Assembly (NCBI GenBank): GCA_964511625.1 | Contig: CAZEJG010000016.1 | Coordinates: 1-64,000 of the forward strand | Source of the DNA: Pseudohoeflea sp964511625 | GTDB lineage: Bacteria; Pseudomonadota; Alphaproteobacteria; Rhizobiales; Rhizobiaceae | DNA length: 64,000 nucleotides | Direction: 5' to 3' | Part shown: positions 15,771 through 24,940 of the stretch, piece after piece | Layout of the letters: each line of letters begins with the position of its first letter | Numbering within the stretch: the first letter of the stretch is position 1 | The notes under the pieces: generated by a model | What the model saw: the letters and a program-made list of their open reading frames with translations, nothing else | Databases searched by the model: none | Told to the model about the DNA's origin: nothing | Made by a program: the position numbers and the translations under genes

Positions 15771-17093
15771 AAATGTCCTCGATGGACTCGGTGTTGGCGG
15801 TGAAGTCCATCTTTTCGCCCGTGGCCGGCAGATAGACGGGGCCGACCACACGGATCTGGCGCAACTTGCTGCCGACGGGACGTTCCGAACTCGAGGCGCT
15901 GGCAACGGCAGCGATGGCGTCCGCCGTCAGGTTCGCCTGGGCGTTGAGGATGGTTTCGGGATCCTCGCCGGGATCGGGACGGTCCGAGGGATGTACGGTC
16001 AAGATCGCGTCGCTCTGGTCCTGGTCGCTATCCTCGCCGGGACCCGCCGAGGCCTTATTGAAGAGCGCCTCACGGCGCTGCATTTCCTTGTAGAAAGCCG
16101 TCATGTTGCAGCCGCAGCCCGATTGGCGGGCGTCGCCGCCGCGATAGCGGAAGGCATTGGGCATTTCCGTGTAGGGCAGGCCGGTCGACACCGAGACCAT
16201 GTCCTCGCTCTCCTGTCCGTAGACGGAGTGGTAGAAGAGCTCGGTCTGGGTCCCCGGGCACATCATCTGGCAGGTTCGCTGATCGCGGCCGAAATCGGCT
16301 GATGTGGCGGCCGAGGAGATCGGGAAGAAATAGCCGTCGCAGGCGCGCACGCACAGGGTGCGCAAGTTGCCGCCCTGAGCGGATTTTCGCTCGACCATGA
16401 TGCGCGCATTTCCGGTGTCGCCCAACGGGGCGCCGTTGGCGCCNNNNNNNNNNNNNNNNNNNNNNNNNNNNNNNNNNNNNNNNNNNNNNNNNNNNNNNNN
16501 NNNNNNNNNNNNNNNNNNNNNNNNNNNNNNNNNNNNNNNNNNNCGCCGTTGGCGCCACCCGAGCGGTCGAGAATGACCATTCCATCCGGACGGCTTGGCG
16601 AAATGACGGTGCGTACGCGGTTTGACGGCTGCGGCTCGGTCGCGATCGGCACCACCTTGCGTTTGGTTTCGACCGGATCGAGACATCCGCCGGAGCGCAG
16701 CGCCGCCAGGATGCGTTGCCGCTGGGCCTTGCCGGATTTTGCACCGGCATATTCGTCACGCTTGCGTTCGAGCGCCCGCAGGTTGCCTTGCATCTTGGCT
16801 TCAGCATCGGAGAGCTTCTTGCAGGCCGCCGCGTTGGAACCGCCAAAAACGATGACGCTCCCCGAGGAACAGCCGTAACGCTTGAGATCGGCGCGCACCT
16901 GTTTGATCTGGCCAGCCTGCTTCCGGGCTGCCGTGGCGTAGCGGCGGTAGCTGGCGCTCGAACCGGCAGTGGCGGGAATGCTGGCCAGTTCCGCGGAAAG
17001 CCGGTCGCAGGCCTGCGAGGCCTGGGCTCCGTCCGGCAGGACGGGAACGAGAAACAGGCTCCCCACAAGGAGGGCAGACAGGTGCCAACGCAT
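15763..17093 (-). CDS. DUF2865 exported protein, interrupted by assembly gap
   Basis: Two open segments in different apparent frames flank 100 N; together they form one gene. The N-terminal part (about 183 residues before the gap) has a signal peptide ending near AQAS and a helical cysteine-containing region (QACDRL, RYGCSSGS, SGGCLDP). The C-terminal part has the DUF2865 core: TLCVRACDGYFFPIS, CQMMCPGTQTELFYHS and GCGCNMTAFYKEM, with paired cysteines. The apparent frame change only reflects the arbitrary N length. The ATG at 17093 has GGAG 6 bases upstream. Function unknown; probably periplasmic. Confidence 0.8.
16444..16543. other. assembly gap (100 N) in a Gly-Ala-Asn repeat
   Basis: Exactly 100 N, the conventional length for an unknown-size gap. 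Both edges carry the same bases, CGCCGTTGGCGCC (16431-16443 and 16544-16556), which on the minus strand encode Gly-Ala-Asn-Gly units. The missing sequence is therefore probably a short tandem repeat in the DUF2865 gene that the assembler could not resolve. Confidence 0.95.
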
Positions 17094-17224
17094 CACAAGC
17101 TCCGGGTACCGGCGAACTCGGCTGGCGGGTCACGACCCATTGCGGGGTGCAACCTTCAGACGCCGAATGTCCGGATTCTACCCCGAAGGCGTTAACAAGC
17201 CAATGACAACCGTCTGTTTACCTT

Positions 17225-17253
17225 AAGATGCGTCGGTGTGTGTGGCGCATCTT
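17225..17253 (-). terminator. possible terminator hairpin after maeB
   Basis: AAGATGCG and CGCATCTT form a perfect 8-bp stem around a 13-base loop rich in GT, lying 18 bases downstream of the maeB stop on the minus strand. There is no good T run, so it may be a weak terminator or another regulatory hairpin. Nothing else is evident in 17094-17270. Confidence 0.4.
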
Positions 17254-17270
17254 CCGGGTGTGGCGACTTG

Positions 17271-19583
17271 TCAGTCGCCGGTTCTTTCGGCCGGATAGGA
17301 GGCTTCGACGACGGCGAGCGTTGCCATGTTGACCACGCCGCGGGAGGTCACTGAAGGCGAGAGAATATGAGCGGGCAGGGCGCTTCCGAGCAGGATCGGC
17401 CCGACATGCAACGCCTCGGTCATCGTCTTGACCACGCCGAGTGTGATGTTGGCCGAGTCCAGATTCGGGAAGACCAGCAGGTTGGCTTCGCCCGACAAAG
17501 TCGTATCCGGCATGACCCGGCGGCGCAGCATCTCCGAGAGCGCGGAATCGCCATGCATTTCGCCGTCGGCTTCGAGGTCCGGATCCCGTTCCTTGATGAT
17601 GGCTGCGGCGCGGCGCATCTTCTCGGCACTTTCGGAATCGCGCGAGCCGAAATTCGAGTGCGACAGCAAGGCGGCACGCGGCACGATCCCGAAACGACGG
17701 ATTTCACGGGCGGCCATGAGCGTCACCTCGGCAATCTGTTCGGCGCTTGGATCGTAGCAGACCGAAGTGTCGGCCAGGAAGGTCGCCCCACGCTGGCCGA
17801 TGAGCAGGCTGAGCGCGGCGTAATCGATGACGCCGGGCGCCTTGCCGATGATCTGGGAGACGTCGCGCAGGTGTTTCTGGTAGCGGCCCTCGAGACCGCA
17901 GACGAGGGCATCGGCTTCGTCGCGACGGACGGCGAGTGCTCCGATGACGGTCGGATTGGTGCGCACGATGGTGCGGGCGGCTTCCGGGATCACGCCCTTG
18001 CGGCCTACGAGAGCGAAATACTCGTCGACATAGGACCGGAAGCGCGGGTCGTCCTCGGGGTTGATGACGTCGAAATCCTGCTTCGGCCGGATCTTGAGGC
18101 CGTAGCGGTCCAGACGGCTCGCGATGATGCCCGGACGCCCGATCAGGATGGGATCGGCGATTTTCTCCTCGAGCAGCACCTGGGCCGCGCGCAGCACGCG
18201 CTCGTCCTCGCCCTCGGCAAAGATCACCCGCTTGCGCGAGGCGGTCTTCGCAGCGGTGAAGAGCGGCTTCATGATCAGCCCGGAGCGGAAGACGAAGCGG
18301 TTCAACCGGTCGACATAGGCTTCCATGTCCTCGATCGGTCGCAGGGCAACGCCGCTCTCGGCCGCCGCCTTGGCGACTGCCGGCGCGATGCGCAAGATCA
18401 GCCGGGGATCGAAGGGCGATGGGATCAGATAGTCGGGACCGAAATTCGGCGTCTCACCCGAATAGGCGCGGGCGGCGACGTCGGAGATTTCCTCCTTGGC
18501 GAGATCGGCGATGGCGCGCACCGCAGCGATCTTCATCTCTTCGTTGATGGTTCGGGCGCCGCAATCGAGCGCGCCGCGGAAGATGTAGGGGAAGCACAGG
18601 ACGTTGTTGACCTGATTGGGGAAGTCCGACCGCCCGGTGCAGATCATCGCGTCGGGGCGGGCGGTGCGCGCCAGATCCGGCATGATTTCCGGATTGGGGT
18701 TAGCCAGCGCCATGACCAGCGGCTTGTCGGCCATGCTAGCGAGCAGTTCGGGCTTGAGCACGCCTGCGGCCGACAGGCCGAGGAAGACGTCCGCGCCGCC
18801 GATGGATTCGGAGAGTTCGCGCTTGTCTGTCTTCTGGGCGTAGATCGCCTTCCACTCGTCCATCAGGGTCTCGCGGCCCTCGTAGACGAGGCCCTCGATG
18901 TCGTGCACCCAGATGTTCTCGCGTTTGGCGCCGAGGCTGACGAGCAGATTGAGGCAGGCGAGTGCGGCGGCTCCCGCACCGGAGGTGACGATCTTGACGT
19001 CCTCGAGCTTCTTTCCGGCCAGGCCGAGACCGTTGATGATGGCGGCCGAGACGATGATCGCGGTGCCGTGCTGGTCGTCGTGGAAGACCGGAATGTTCAT
19101 CCGCTCGCGCAGCTGGCGCTCGACGACGAAACATTCCGGCGCCTTGATATCCTCGAGGTTGATGCCGCCGAAGGTCGGTTCGAGTGCCGAGATGACGGTG
19201 ACCATCCGCTCGATCTCGGGCGCGTCGATCTCGATGTCGAAGACGTCGATGCCGGCGAACTTCTTGAACAGCACCGCCTTGCCTTCCATCACCGGCTTGG
19301 AGGCCAGGGGGCCGATATTGCCCAGACCGAGAACCGCCGTGCCATTAGAAACGACGGCGACCAGGTTCGAGCGGGATGTGTATTCCGCCGCGCTTTCCGG
19401 ATTGTCGCGAATCGCCAGGCAGGGGGCTGCCACGCCCGGAGAATAGGCCAGCGCCAGATCGCGCTGGTTGCCCAGCGGTTTGGTGGCCTGGATTTCCAGT
19501 TTCCCCGGTCGCGGATATTTGTGGAAGAACAGGGCGTTCTCGTCGAGATCGCCGCTTTTCGGCTTCGACTGGTCTGTGCTCAT
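17271..19583 (-). CDS. maeB: NADP-type malic enzyme with C-terminal phosphotransacetylase domain
   Basis: A 770-residue fusion enzyme that oxidatively decarboxylates malate to pyruvate. Residues 1 to about 430 are the malic enzyme part, with ALAYSPGVAAPC, the HDDQHGTAI block and VTSGAGAAALACLNLL (nucleotide-binding). The rest resembles phosphotransacetylase (KRVIFAEGEDERVLRAAQVL, then SNFGSRDSESAEKMRRAA). In rhizobia the homologous DME and TME proteins carry this same C-terminal domain, which is not needed for malic activity and binds acetyl-CoA as an allosteric effector. A GGGGGAC box precedes the ATG. It helps supply pyruvate and NADPH during growth on C4 acids. Confidence 0.94.
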   Translation of the reverse strand: MSTDQSKPKSGDLDENALFFHKYPRPGKLEIQATKPLGNQRDLALAYSPGVAAPCLAIRDNPESAAEYTSRSNLVAVVSNGTAVLGLGNIGPLASKPVMEGKAVLFKKFAGIDVFDIEIDAPEIERMVTVISALEPTFGGINLEDIKAPECFVVERQLRERMNIPVFHDDQHGTAIIVSAAIINGLGLAGKKLEDVKIVTSGAGAAALACLNLLVSLGAKRENIWVHDIEGLVYEGRETLMDEWKAIYAQKTDKRELSESIGGADVFLGLSAAGVLKPELLASMADKPLVMALANPNPEIMPDLARTARPDAMICTGRSDFPNQVNNVLCFPYIFRGALDCGARTINEEMKIAAVRAIADLAKEEISDVAARAYSGETPNFGPDYLIPSPFDPRLILRIAPAVAKAAAESGVALRPIEDMEAYVDRLNRFVFRSGLIMKPLFTAAKTASRKRVIFAEGEDERVLRAAQVLLEEKIADPILIGRPGIIASRLDRYGLKIRPKQDFDVINPEDDPRFRSYVDEYFALVGRKGVIPEAARTIVRTNPTVIGALAVRRDEADALVCGLEGRYQKHLRDVSQIIGKAPGVIDYAALSLLIGQRGATFLADTSVCYDPSAEQIAEVTLMAAREIRRFGIVPRAALLSHSNFGSRDSESAEKMRRAAAIIKERDPDLEADGEMHGDSALSEMLRRRVMPDTTLSGEANLLVFPNLDSANITLGVVKTMTEALHVGPILLGSALPAHILSPSVTSRGVVNMATLAVVEASYPAERTGD

Positions 19584-19708
19584 GAATAGTCCCCCGGATG
19601 CATCCGCCGCCTTGGTCTTGCGGCCGGTAAGCCGCGGCGCTTCCGTTTAGTCTCTTTCAGCCTTGGTTGAAAGCCGTGTGACGCGGCCGCGGCGTGAAAC
19701 ACCGTTGC

Positions 19709-20692
19709 TCAGCCCCAAAGGTCCGAATCAGGGGGTGAAACCATGGAGCTCGTGTAGGTCAGGGGCGAGGGGCGGTCCCGGGCGAGCAGCAGCGGGCCGT
19801 CGAGGTCCACCCAGTCGGCGTCCTGAGCCAGGAGGACGGCAGGCGCCATGGCCAGCGACGAGCCCAGCATGCACCCGACCATGATGCCGAAACCGATCTC
19901 GCGGCCCCGGTCGCGCATCTTCAGCGCCTCGGTCAGGCCACCGGCCTTGTCGAGCTTGATGTTGATGGCGTCATACCGGTCGAACAGGCCTTCGAGGTCG
20001 TCAGAGGTGTGCACGCTCTCGTCGGCGCAGATCGGCACCGGGTGGGGCATGTGGGCGAGGATTTCGTCCTTGCCCGCCGGCAGCGGCTGCTCGATCAGCC
20101 CGATGTGCATCTCGGCGGCGACGAGCAGATGATCGCGAATGTTGTCCTCGGTCCAGCCCTCGTTGGCATCGAGAATGATCTCGGCGTTCGGCGCGGCACT
20201 GGCCACCGCATGGATCCGGGCGCGGTCGTCGGCCGTGCCGACCTTGACCTTGAGAACCTTCTGCGAGGCGTGGGCGCGGGCGGCGTCGGCCATGTCGGAG
20301 GCGTCACCCAGAGAGATCGTCACGGCGGTGGGAACGGGGCGCGGCAGAATGCGGCAGGCGCTCTTGAAGGCGGGGTTGCCGCTACGCTTGGCTTCGAGAT
20401 CCCAGAGCGCGCAGTCGATGGCATTGCGCGCGGCACCGGCCTTGAGCACTTTCTGCAGGGCTTCGCGGTCGAGGCCGTTGGCGATCGCTTCGGCCATGGC
20501 TTCGATATCGGCCATCACGCCGTCCACGCTTTCGTCGTAGCGGGCATAGGGCACGCATTCGCCGCGGCCGACATGGCCGTCATGCTCGATGATGCAGGTG
20601 ATGACGTCCGCCGAGGTCTTCGCGCCCCGCGAAATGGTGAACGGCTTGGCGGTGGGGAAACTTTCGCGGACGACCTGCAATTTCGGCGGCAT
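19709..20692 (-). CDS. dipeptide epimerase (enolase superfamily)
   Basis: A 327-residue enolase-superfamily protein of the L-Ala-D/L-Glu epimerase type. The catalytic KxK pair is Lys148/Lys150 on barrel strand 2, metal ligands are Asp175 (DANEGW), Glu201 (EQP) and Asp224 (ADES), and the opposing base is Lys247 in IKLDKAGG. This residue set is that of dipeptide epimerases, which invert the D-glutamate of murein peptides so they can be degraded. A GAAGG box precedes the ATG. It diverges from the Mla-type operon with about 100 bases between. Specificity for Ala-Glu is likely but inferred. Confidence 0.88.
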   Translation of the reverse strand: MPPKLQVVRESFPTAKPFTISRGAKTSADVITCIIEHDGHVGRGECVPYARYDESVDGVMADIEAMAEAIANGLDREALQKVLKAGAARNAIDCALWDLEAKRSGNPAFKSACRILPRPVPTAVTISLGDASDMADAARAHASQKVLKVKVGTADDRARIHAVASAAPNAEIILDANEGWTEDNIRDHLLVAAEMHIGLIEQPLPAGKDEILAHMPHPVPICADESVHTSDDLEGLFDRYDAINIKLDKAGGLTEALKMRDRGREIGFGIMVGCMLGSSLAMAPAVLLAQDADWVDLDGPLLLARDRPSPLTYTSSMVSPPDSDLWG

Positions 20693-20792
20693 GACTTACC
20701 TTCGTGAACATGGGCGCAAATAGATGCGCCGTGGGACATTATTCCGGCCTGCGGTCGATGACAGTCTTCCGACAAGCCGCTATGAAGACCGC

Positions 20793-21998
20793 ATGTTGAG
20801 CGACGAGCGCAAAAACGCAAGGGGCGATCAGGACGCAGGCGAGGCTTCGGCCAGGCTTACGGATCACGAGCCCGCGCGTCTGGAGGTCGAAAAGCAGGAG
20901 GACGGTCTCAAGCTCGTCCTGTGGGGTGACTGGCGGCATTCCGGCGTGGCGAGCGTGCAGGCGGAAATGGCGCGCCTTTCGTCGTCCTCCGATGGAGCCG
21001 GTAACGTCACCGTCGACATCGCCGGCGCGAGCCATTTCGATACCGCCGGCGCGTGGCTCGTGCGCCGGCTGCAGATTGCGACGGAGGGGCGCGGCGGCTC
21101 CTTCAAGGCCGAGGGGCCCGAACCCTCGCTGCGATTGATCGGTGCGCTGCCTGACGTCAGCAAATCGGCGCATCAGAGCGGCGAATCGGGAAAGCCGCTT
21201 TTCCATGTCGTCTTCGAGCCGATCGGGCGAACGATGTACGATCTGTGGGACGATCTCGTCGCTTCGGCTTACATTCTCGGTTCCGCCGTCCGCGGCGCGC
21301 AGATGAAGCTCAACCGGGGGAGTGGCGTGTCGCCGGCCTCGGTCGTCGCGCAGCTCGACCACATGGGCGTCCGCGCCGTTCCCATCATCGTGCTGATGTC
21401 GTTCCTGATCGGGGCCATCATCGCGCAGCAGGGCGCGTTCCAGCTGCGCTATTTCGGTGCCGAGGTCTTCGTGGTCGACCTCGTAGGCATTCTGCAATTG
21501 CGCGAGATCGGCGTGCTCCTGACCGCCATCATGATCGCCGGACGATCCGGCAGCGCGATTACCGCCGAGATCGGCTCGATGAAGATGCGCGAGGAGGTCG
21601 ATGCGCTGAAGGTGATGGGTCTCAATCCCATCGGCGTTCTCGTCTTCCCACGCCTGATGGCACTGGTCGTAGCGCTGCCGCTTCTGACCATCATCGCGAA
21701 CTTCGCCGCGCTGTTCGGCGCGGCCGTCGTTGCGCTCGCCTATTCGGGCATCACCTTCGACGTCTTCCTCGGCCGTCTCAGGGAGGCCATCGACATCTCC
21801 ACCATCGCCTCGGGAATGATCAAGGCGCCGTTCATGGCGCTGATCATCGGCATCGTCGCGGCAGTGGAGGGGCTCAAGGTGGGCGGCAGCGCCGAATCAC
21901 TGGGCCGCCGCGTCACATCTTCGGTGGTCAAATCCATCTTCGTCGTCATTCTCGTGGACGGGCTTTTCGCCATGTTCTACGCCGCGATCGATTTCTAG
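20793..21998 (+). CDS. mlaE: MlaE-type ABC permease with N-terminal STAS domain
   Basis: A 401-residue permease of the Mla phospholipid transport family. Residues about 30-130 form a STAS-like domain (LEVEKQEDGLKLVLWGDW ... VDIAGASHFDTAGAWLVRRL), the role played by separate MlaB in E. coli. The membrane part follows with the family signature ILQLREIGVLLTAIMIAGRSGSA and EEVDALKVMGLNP. The ATG at 20793 is preferred over one at 20724, because the extra residues have no family match. It is the first of four closely spaced genes for retrograde or anterograde lipid movement across the envelope. Confidence 0.9.
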   Translation: MLSDERKNARGDQDAGEASARLTDHEPARLEVEKQEDGLKLVLWGDWRHSGVASVQAEMARLSSSSDGAGNVTVDIAGASHFDTAGAWLVRRLQIATEGRGGSFKAEGPEPSLRLIGALPDVSKSAHQSGESGKPLFHVVFEPIGRTMYDLWDDLVASAYILGSAVRGAQMKLNRGSGVSPASVVAQLDHMGVRAVPIIVLMSFLIGAIIAQQGAFQLRYFGAEVFVVDLVGILQLREIGVLLTAIMIAGRSGSAITAEIGSMKMREEVDALKVMGLNPIGVLVFPRLMALVVALPLLTIIANFAALFGAAVVALAYSGITFDVFLGRLREAIDISTIASGMIKAPFMALIIGIVAAVEGLKVGGSAESLGRRVTSSVVKSIFVVILVDGLFAMFYAAIDF

Positions 21999-22009
21999 GG
22001 TACGGGCGT

Positions 22010-22864
22010 ATGGCTGACAGCGACAACACGCCCGGAAACGGCAGCGGCAAGCGGGAAGCGGTTCTCGAAGTGAACGACGTCACCGTCGCCTTCGGCAAGA
22101 ACGTCGTTCTCGACAACCTCAATCTGGAGGTCTACCGCGGCGAAATCCTCGGTTTCGTCGGCGCGTCCGGCACCGGCAAATCCGTCCTGATGCGGACCAT
22201 CCTGCGGCTCCTGAGGCGGCAATCGGGCGTCATCAAGATCCTCGGCCACGACTACGACACTGCCGAGGAGGCTGAGCGCATCAAGCTCGACATGCGTCTG
22301 GGTGTGCTTTTCCAGCATGGCGCGTTGTTTTCGGCGCTGACGGTCAAGGAAAACATCCAGGTGCCGATGCGGGAATATCTCGATCTGTCGCAGTCGCTGA
22401 TGGACGAACTGGCCGCGGTGAAGATCGAAATGGTCGGGCTCGACGCCTCGGCCGGCGACAAGTATCCCTCGGAACTCTCCGGCGGCATGATCAAGCGCGC
22501 GGCTCTCGCCCGGGCGCTGGCGCTCGATCCGGACCTGGTCTTCCTCGACGAGCCGACCTCCGGCCTCGATCCGATCGGCGCCGCGGAGTTCGACGAACTG
22601 ATCGCCCAGCTGCGCGATACGCTGGGTCTGACCGTCTATATGGTCACCCACGATCTCGACAGCCTGTTCTCCGTGTGTGACCGGATTGCAGTCCTCGGGC
22701 AAAAAAAGGTCCTGATCTCCGGAACGATCACGGATATGCTTGAATTTGATGATCCTTGGGTCCAGTCCTATTTCCGCGGCAAGCGGGCACGCACCATCGG
22801 CGGACATCCGGATGGTGCGGGATCAAGCGCGGACGAATACCGCGCCGAACCGTCAGGGAAGTGA
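22010..22864 (+). CDS. mlaF: MlaF-type ABC transporter ATPase
   Basis: A 284-residue ATP-binding subunit. Walker A is GASGTGKS (51-58), the signature is LSGGMIKRAALARAL, Walker B is LVFLDEP, followed by the switch histidine in VTHDL. LSGGM instead of LSGGQ is typical of Mla/Ttg2-type ATPases. It begins 11 bases after the permease gene and ends 9 bases before the MCE gene. It drives lipid transfer by the permease with the MCE protein. The C-terminal 30 residues are low complexity. Confidence 0.93.
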   Translation: MADSDNTPGNGSGKREAVLEVNDVTVAFGKNVVLDNLNLEVYRGEILGFVGASGTGKSVLMRTILRLLRRQSGVIKILGHDYDTAEEAERIKLDMRLGVLFQHGALFSALTVKENIQVPMREYLDLSQSLMDELAAVKIEMVGLDASAGDKYPSELSGGMIKRAALARALALDPDLVFLDEPTSGLDPIGAAEFDELIAQLRDTLGLTVYMVTHDLDSLFSVCDRIAVLGQKKVLISGTITDMLEFDDPWVQSYFRGKRARTIGGHPDGAGSSADEYRAEPSGK

Positions 22865-22873
22865 GTTTCAACC

Positions 22874-24244
22874 ATGGAAACGCGGGCCAACTACGCGATC
22901 GTCGGGCTTTTCACCGTTCTGGTGATCCTGTCGGCATTCGGTTTCGTCTACTGGATGTCGCAGGTCGGCGGCGGTGGTGAGACCGGAAAGCTCATGGTGC
23001 GCATTCCAGGATCGGCCAACGGCCTGTCCGTCGGCTCCGCCGTGCGCTTCAACGGCATTGCAGTCGGCTCGGTGCGCCGGCTTAGCATCGATGCCGAAAA
23101 CCCCAAATTCGTGATCGCCGAAACGGAAGTGCGCGCTGACGCCCCGATCTATCCGGACACCAAGGCCGCACTCGAGATCCAGGGCCTGACCGGCTCGGCC
23201 TATATCGAACTCCAGGCCGGCACGCCCAATGGTACCAACATCATTCGGGAGGCCATCCAGAACGAGAGCGTCGCCCATCTGGAAGCCGACCCCTCCAATA
23301 TCACCAACCTGCTGGCGACCGCCGACCAGATCATGACGCGCGCCAACAACGTCATCGGCGAGATCGAGGGCTTTGTCGCGGACGCGCGTGATCCGCTGAC
23401 CCAGACGTTGAAGAACGCCGAGACCTTCTCCGGCGCGCTGGCCGACAACTCCAAGGGGATCGACGAGTTCCTCCAGTCCGTCTCCAGCCTCTCGGAAACG
23501 ATCAAGAGCGTGTCGACACGTCTGGATTCGACGCTGGCCGCGGCCCAGACTCTGCTCGAATCGGCGCCGCCCGAGAAGATCACGCAGATCGTGACGAATG
23601 TCGAAAAGGTGACGAAGGACGTTGCCGCGGCTTCGGGGGACATCTCTGCGACGGTGACGAAGCTCAGCGAAGCCGCCGCGTCGTTCCAGTCGGTGGGCGA
23701 AAAGGCCGGCAAGACGCTCGACCGGGTCGATACGCTGATGGCCGAAGTCGATCCCGAAAAGGTGCGCAAGGTCGTCGACGACATCTCGGTCGCCAGCGGC
23801 GACGCGCGGGTAGCGATCGCGGATGCCAAGTCGGTGGTCTCTACCTTCACCGAGCGCAAGGACGACTACGACCAGATCATCACCGACGTCAAGGAGATGG
23901 CCAACCGGCTAAACAATGCCTCGACGCGGGTCGATGGCGTGCTCGCCAAGCTCGACAATCTGCTCGGCGACGACGAAACCAACGGTCTGATGGCCGATGC
24001 GCGCGAAACACTGAAGTCGTTCCGCGAAGTGGCCAACAACCTCAACAGCCGTATCGGGCCGATCGCCGACAACCTGCAGCGCTTCTCCACCTCCGGTCTC
24101 AGCGATGTCGAGGCGCTGGTGCAGGACGCCCGCCGGTCGATCAACCGGATCGAGAGCAGCATCTCCTCGATTGAACGGGATCCGCAGCGAGTGATCTTCG
24201 GCGGCGACACAGTGAAACAATATGACGGCCGGACACGTCGTTAG
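22874..24244 (+). CDS. mlaD: MlaD-like MCE domain protein
   Basis: A 456-residue protein anchored by an N-terminal helix (about 8-30, VGLFTVLVILSAFGFVYWM), with one MCE domain (about 38-115; GLSVGSAVRFNGIAVGSV) and a long helical tail to the C terminus rich in coiled-coil heptads (DNLNSRIGPIADNLQRF). MCE proteins form hexameric rings that bind lipid tails between membranes; the long tail suggests a needle-like helical extension rather than the short MlaD of E. coli. It lies between the ATPase and a lipoprotein gene. Confidence 0.9.
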   Translation: METRANYAIVGLFTVLVILSAFGFVYWMSQVGGGGETGKLMVRIPGSANGLSVGSAVRFNGIAVGSVRRLSIDAENPKFVIAETEVRADAPIYPDTKAALEIQGLTGSAYIELQAGTPNGTNIIREAIQNESVAHLEADPSNITNLLATADQIMTRANNVIGEIEGFVADARDPLTQTLKNAETFSGALADNSKGIDEFLQSVSSLSETIKSVSTRLDSTLAAAQTLLESAPPEKITQIVTNVEKVTKDVAAASGDISATVTKLSEAAASFQSVGEKAGKTLDRVDTLMAEVDPEKVRKVVDDISVASGDARVAIADAKSVVSTFTERKDDYDQIITDVKEMANRLNNASTRVDGVLAKLDNLLGDDETNGLMADARETLKSFREVANNLNSRIGPIADNLQRFSTSGLSDVEALVQDARRSINRIESSISSIERDPQRVIFGGDTVKQYDGRTRR

Positions 24245-24335
24245 GACGGGAGAGGGGAACGGCCGCGCTGTTGCGGCGTTGACTCGTCCACGCAATCATC
24301 GCAAGAAAACGGGCTGCAAGGGTAACGGGGACATC

Positions 24336-24932
24336 ATGTCGGGAATGCGGGCCAGTCTGGCCATGATCATGAGCCTTGCTCTCCTGTCGGGTTGCGGAGG
24401 CGGGCTTGTCGCGAAGACGCCGCCCGACACCTACTCGCTGACGGGCAGCCCGACCGTGGAAGGCCGCGCCGCGCCGCGCCGTCAAATCCTCATTGCCGAG
24501 CCGATCGCGCTCAAGGCGCTCGACAGCGAACAGATCGTCATCAAGCCGACCCCGTCCTCGATCCAGTATCTGGCCGATTCCCAGTGGTCGGACCGGCTGC
24601 CGAAAATCGTCCAGGCCAAGCTGGTCCAGGCGTTCGAGAACTCCGGCCGCGTCGGCGGCGTCGGGCGTCCGGGCGAGGGGCTGGCCATCGACTACCAGAT
24701 CTCGACCACGATCCGTTCCTTCGAGATACGGGTGCAGGGCGGCGAGACGGCTCTGGTGGAAATCGCGGCAAAGGTCATCAACGACCGCAACGGCAGCGTC
24801 CGTGATACGCGGGTGTTCCGGGGGACTTCGCCGGTGCGCGGCTCGGGCAATGCCGCCTATGTGGAAGCGCTCGACCGCGCGTTCGACCAGGTGACCGCCG
24901 ACCTCGTGACCTGGGCGCTGCAGAAGTTCTGA
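24336..24932 (+). CDS. ABC-type transport auxiliary lipoprotein (PqiC/DUF330-like)
   Basis: A 198-residue lipoprotein: signal peptide with lipobox LLSGC giving a lipidated cysteine near residue 21. The mature domain has beta-strand pattern and the region DTYSLTG ... RRQILIAEP typical of the auxiliary lipoproteins that accompany MCE transporters. I chose the ATG at 24336; upstream in-frame codons overlap the MCE gene and do not encode a signal peptide. It is the fourth gene of the operon and replaces a soluble MlaC, which is absent here. Probably an outer-membrane or periplasm-facing partner. Confidence 0.85.
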   Translation: MSGMRASLAMIMSLALLSGCGGGLVAKTPPDTYSLTGSPTVEGRAAPRRQILIAEPIALKALDSEQIVIKPTPSSIQYLADSQWSDRLPKIVQAKLVQAFENSGRVGGVGRPGEGLAIDYQISTTIRSFEIRVQGGETALVEIAAKVINDRNGSVRDTRVFRGTSPVRGSGNAAYVEALDRAFDQVTADLVTWALQKF

Positions 24933-24940
24933 TCCAGTCG

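Noticed and set aside
15763..17093. Possible frameshift or pseudogene in the DUF2865 gene
   Set aside because: The frame change coincides exactly with the 100-N gap of arbitrary length; both parts look intact.
17367..19589. 740-residue open frame opposite to maeB
   Set aside because: It is the shadow of the malic enzyme gene; composition is extremely rich in Asp, Gly, Arg and Val with no domain, and the opposite strand encodes an unmistakable enzyme.
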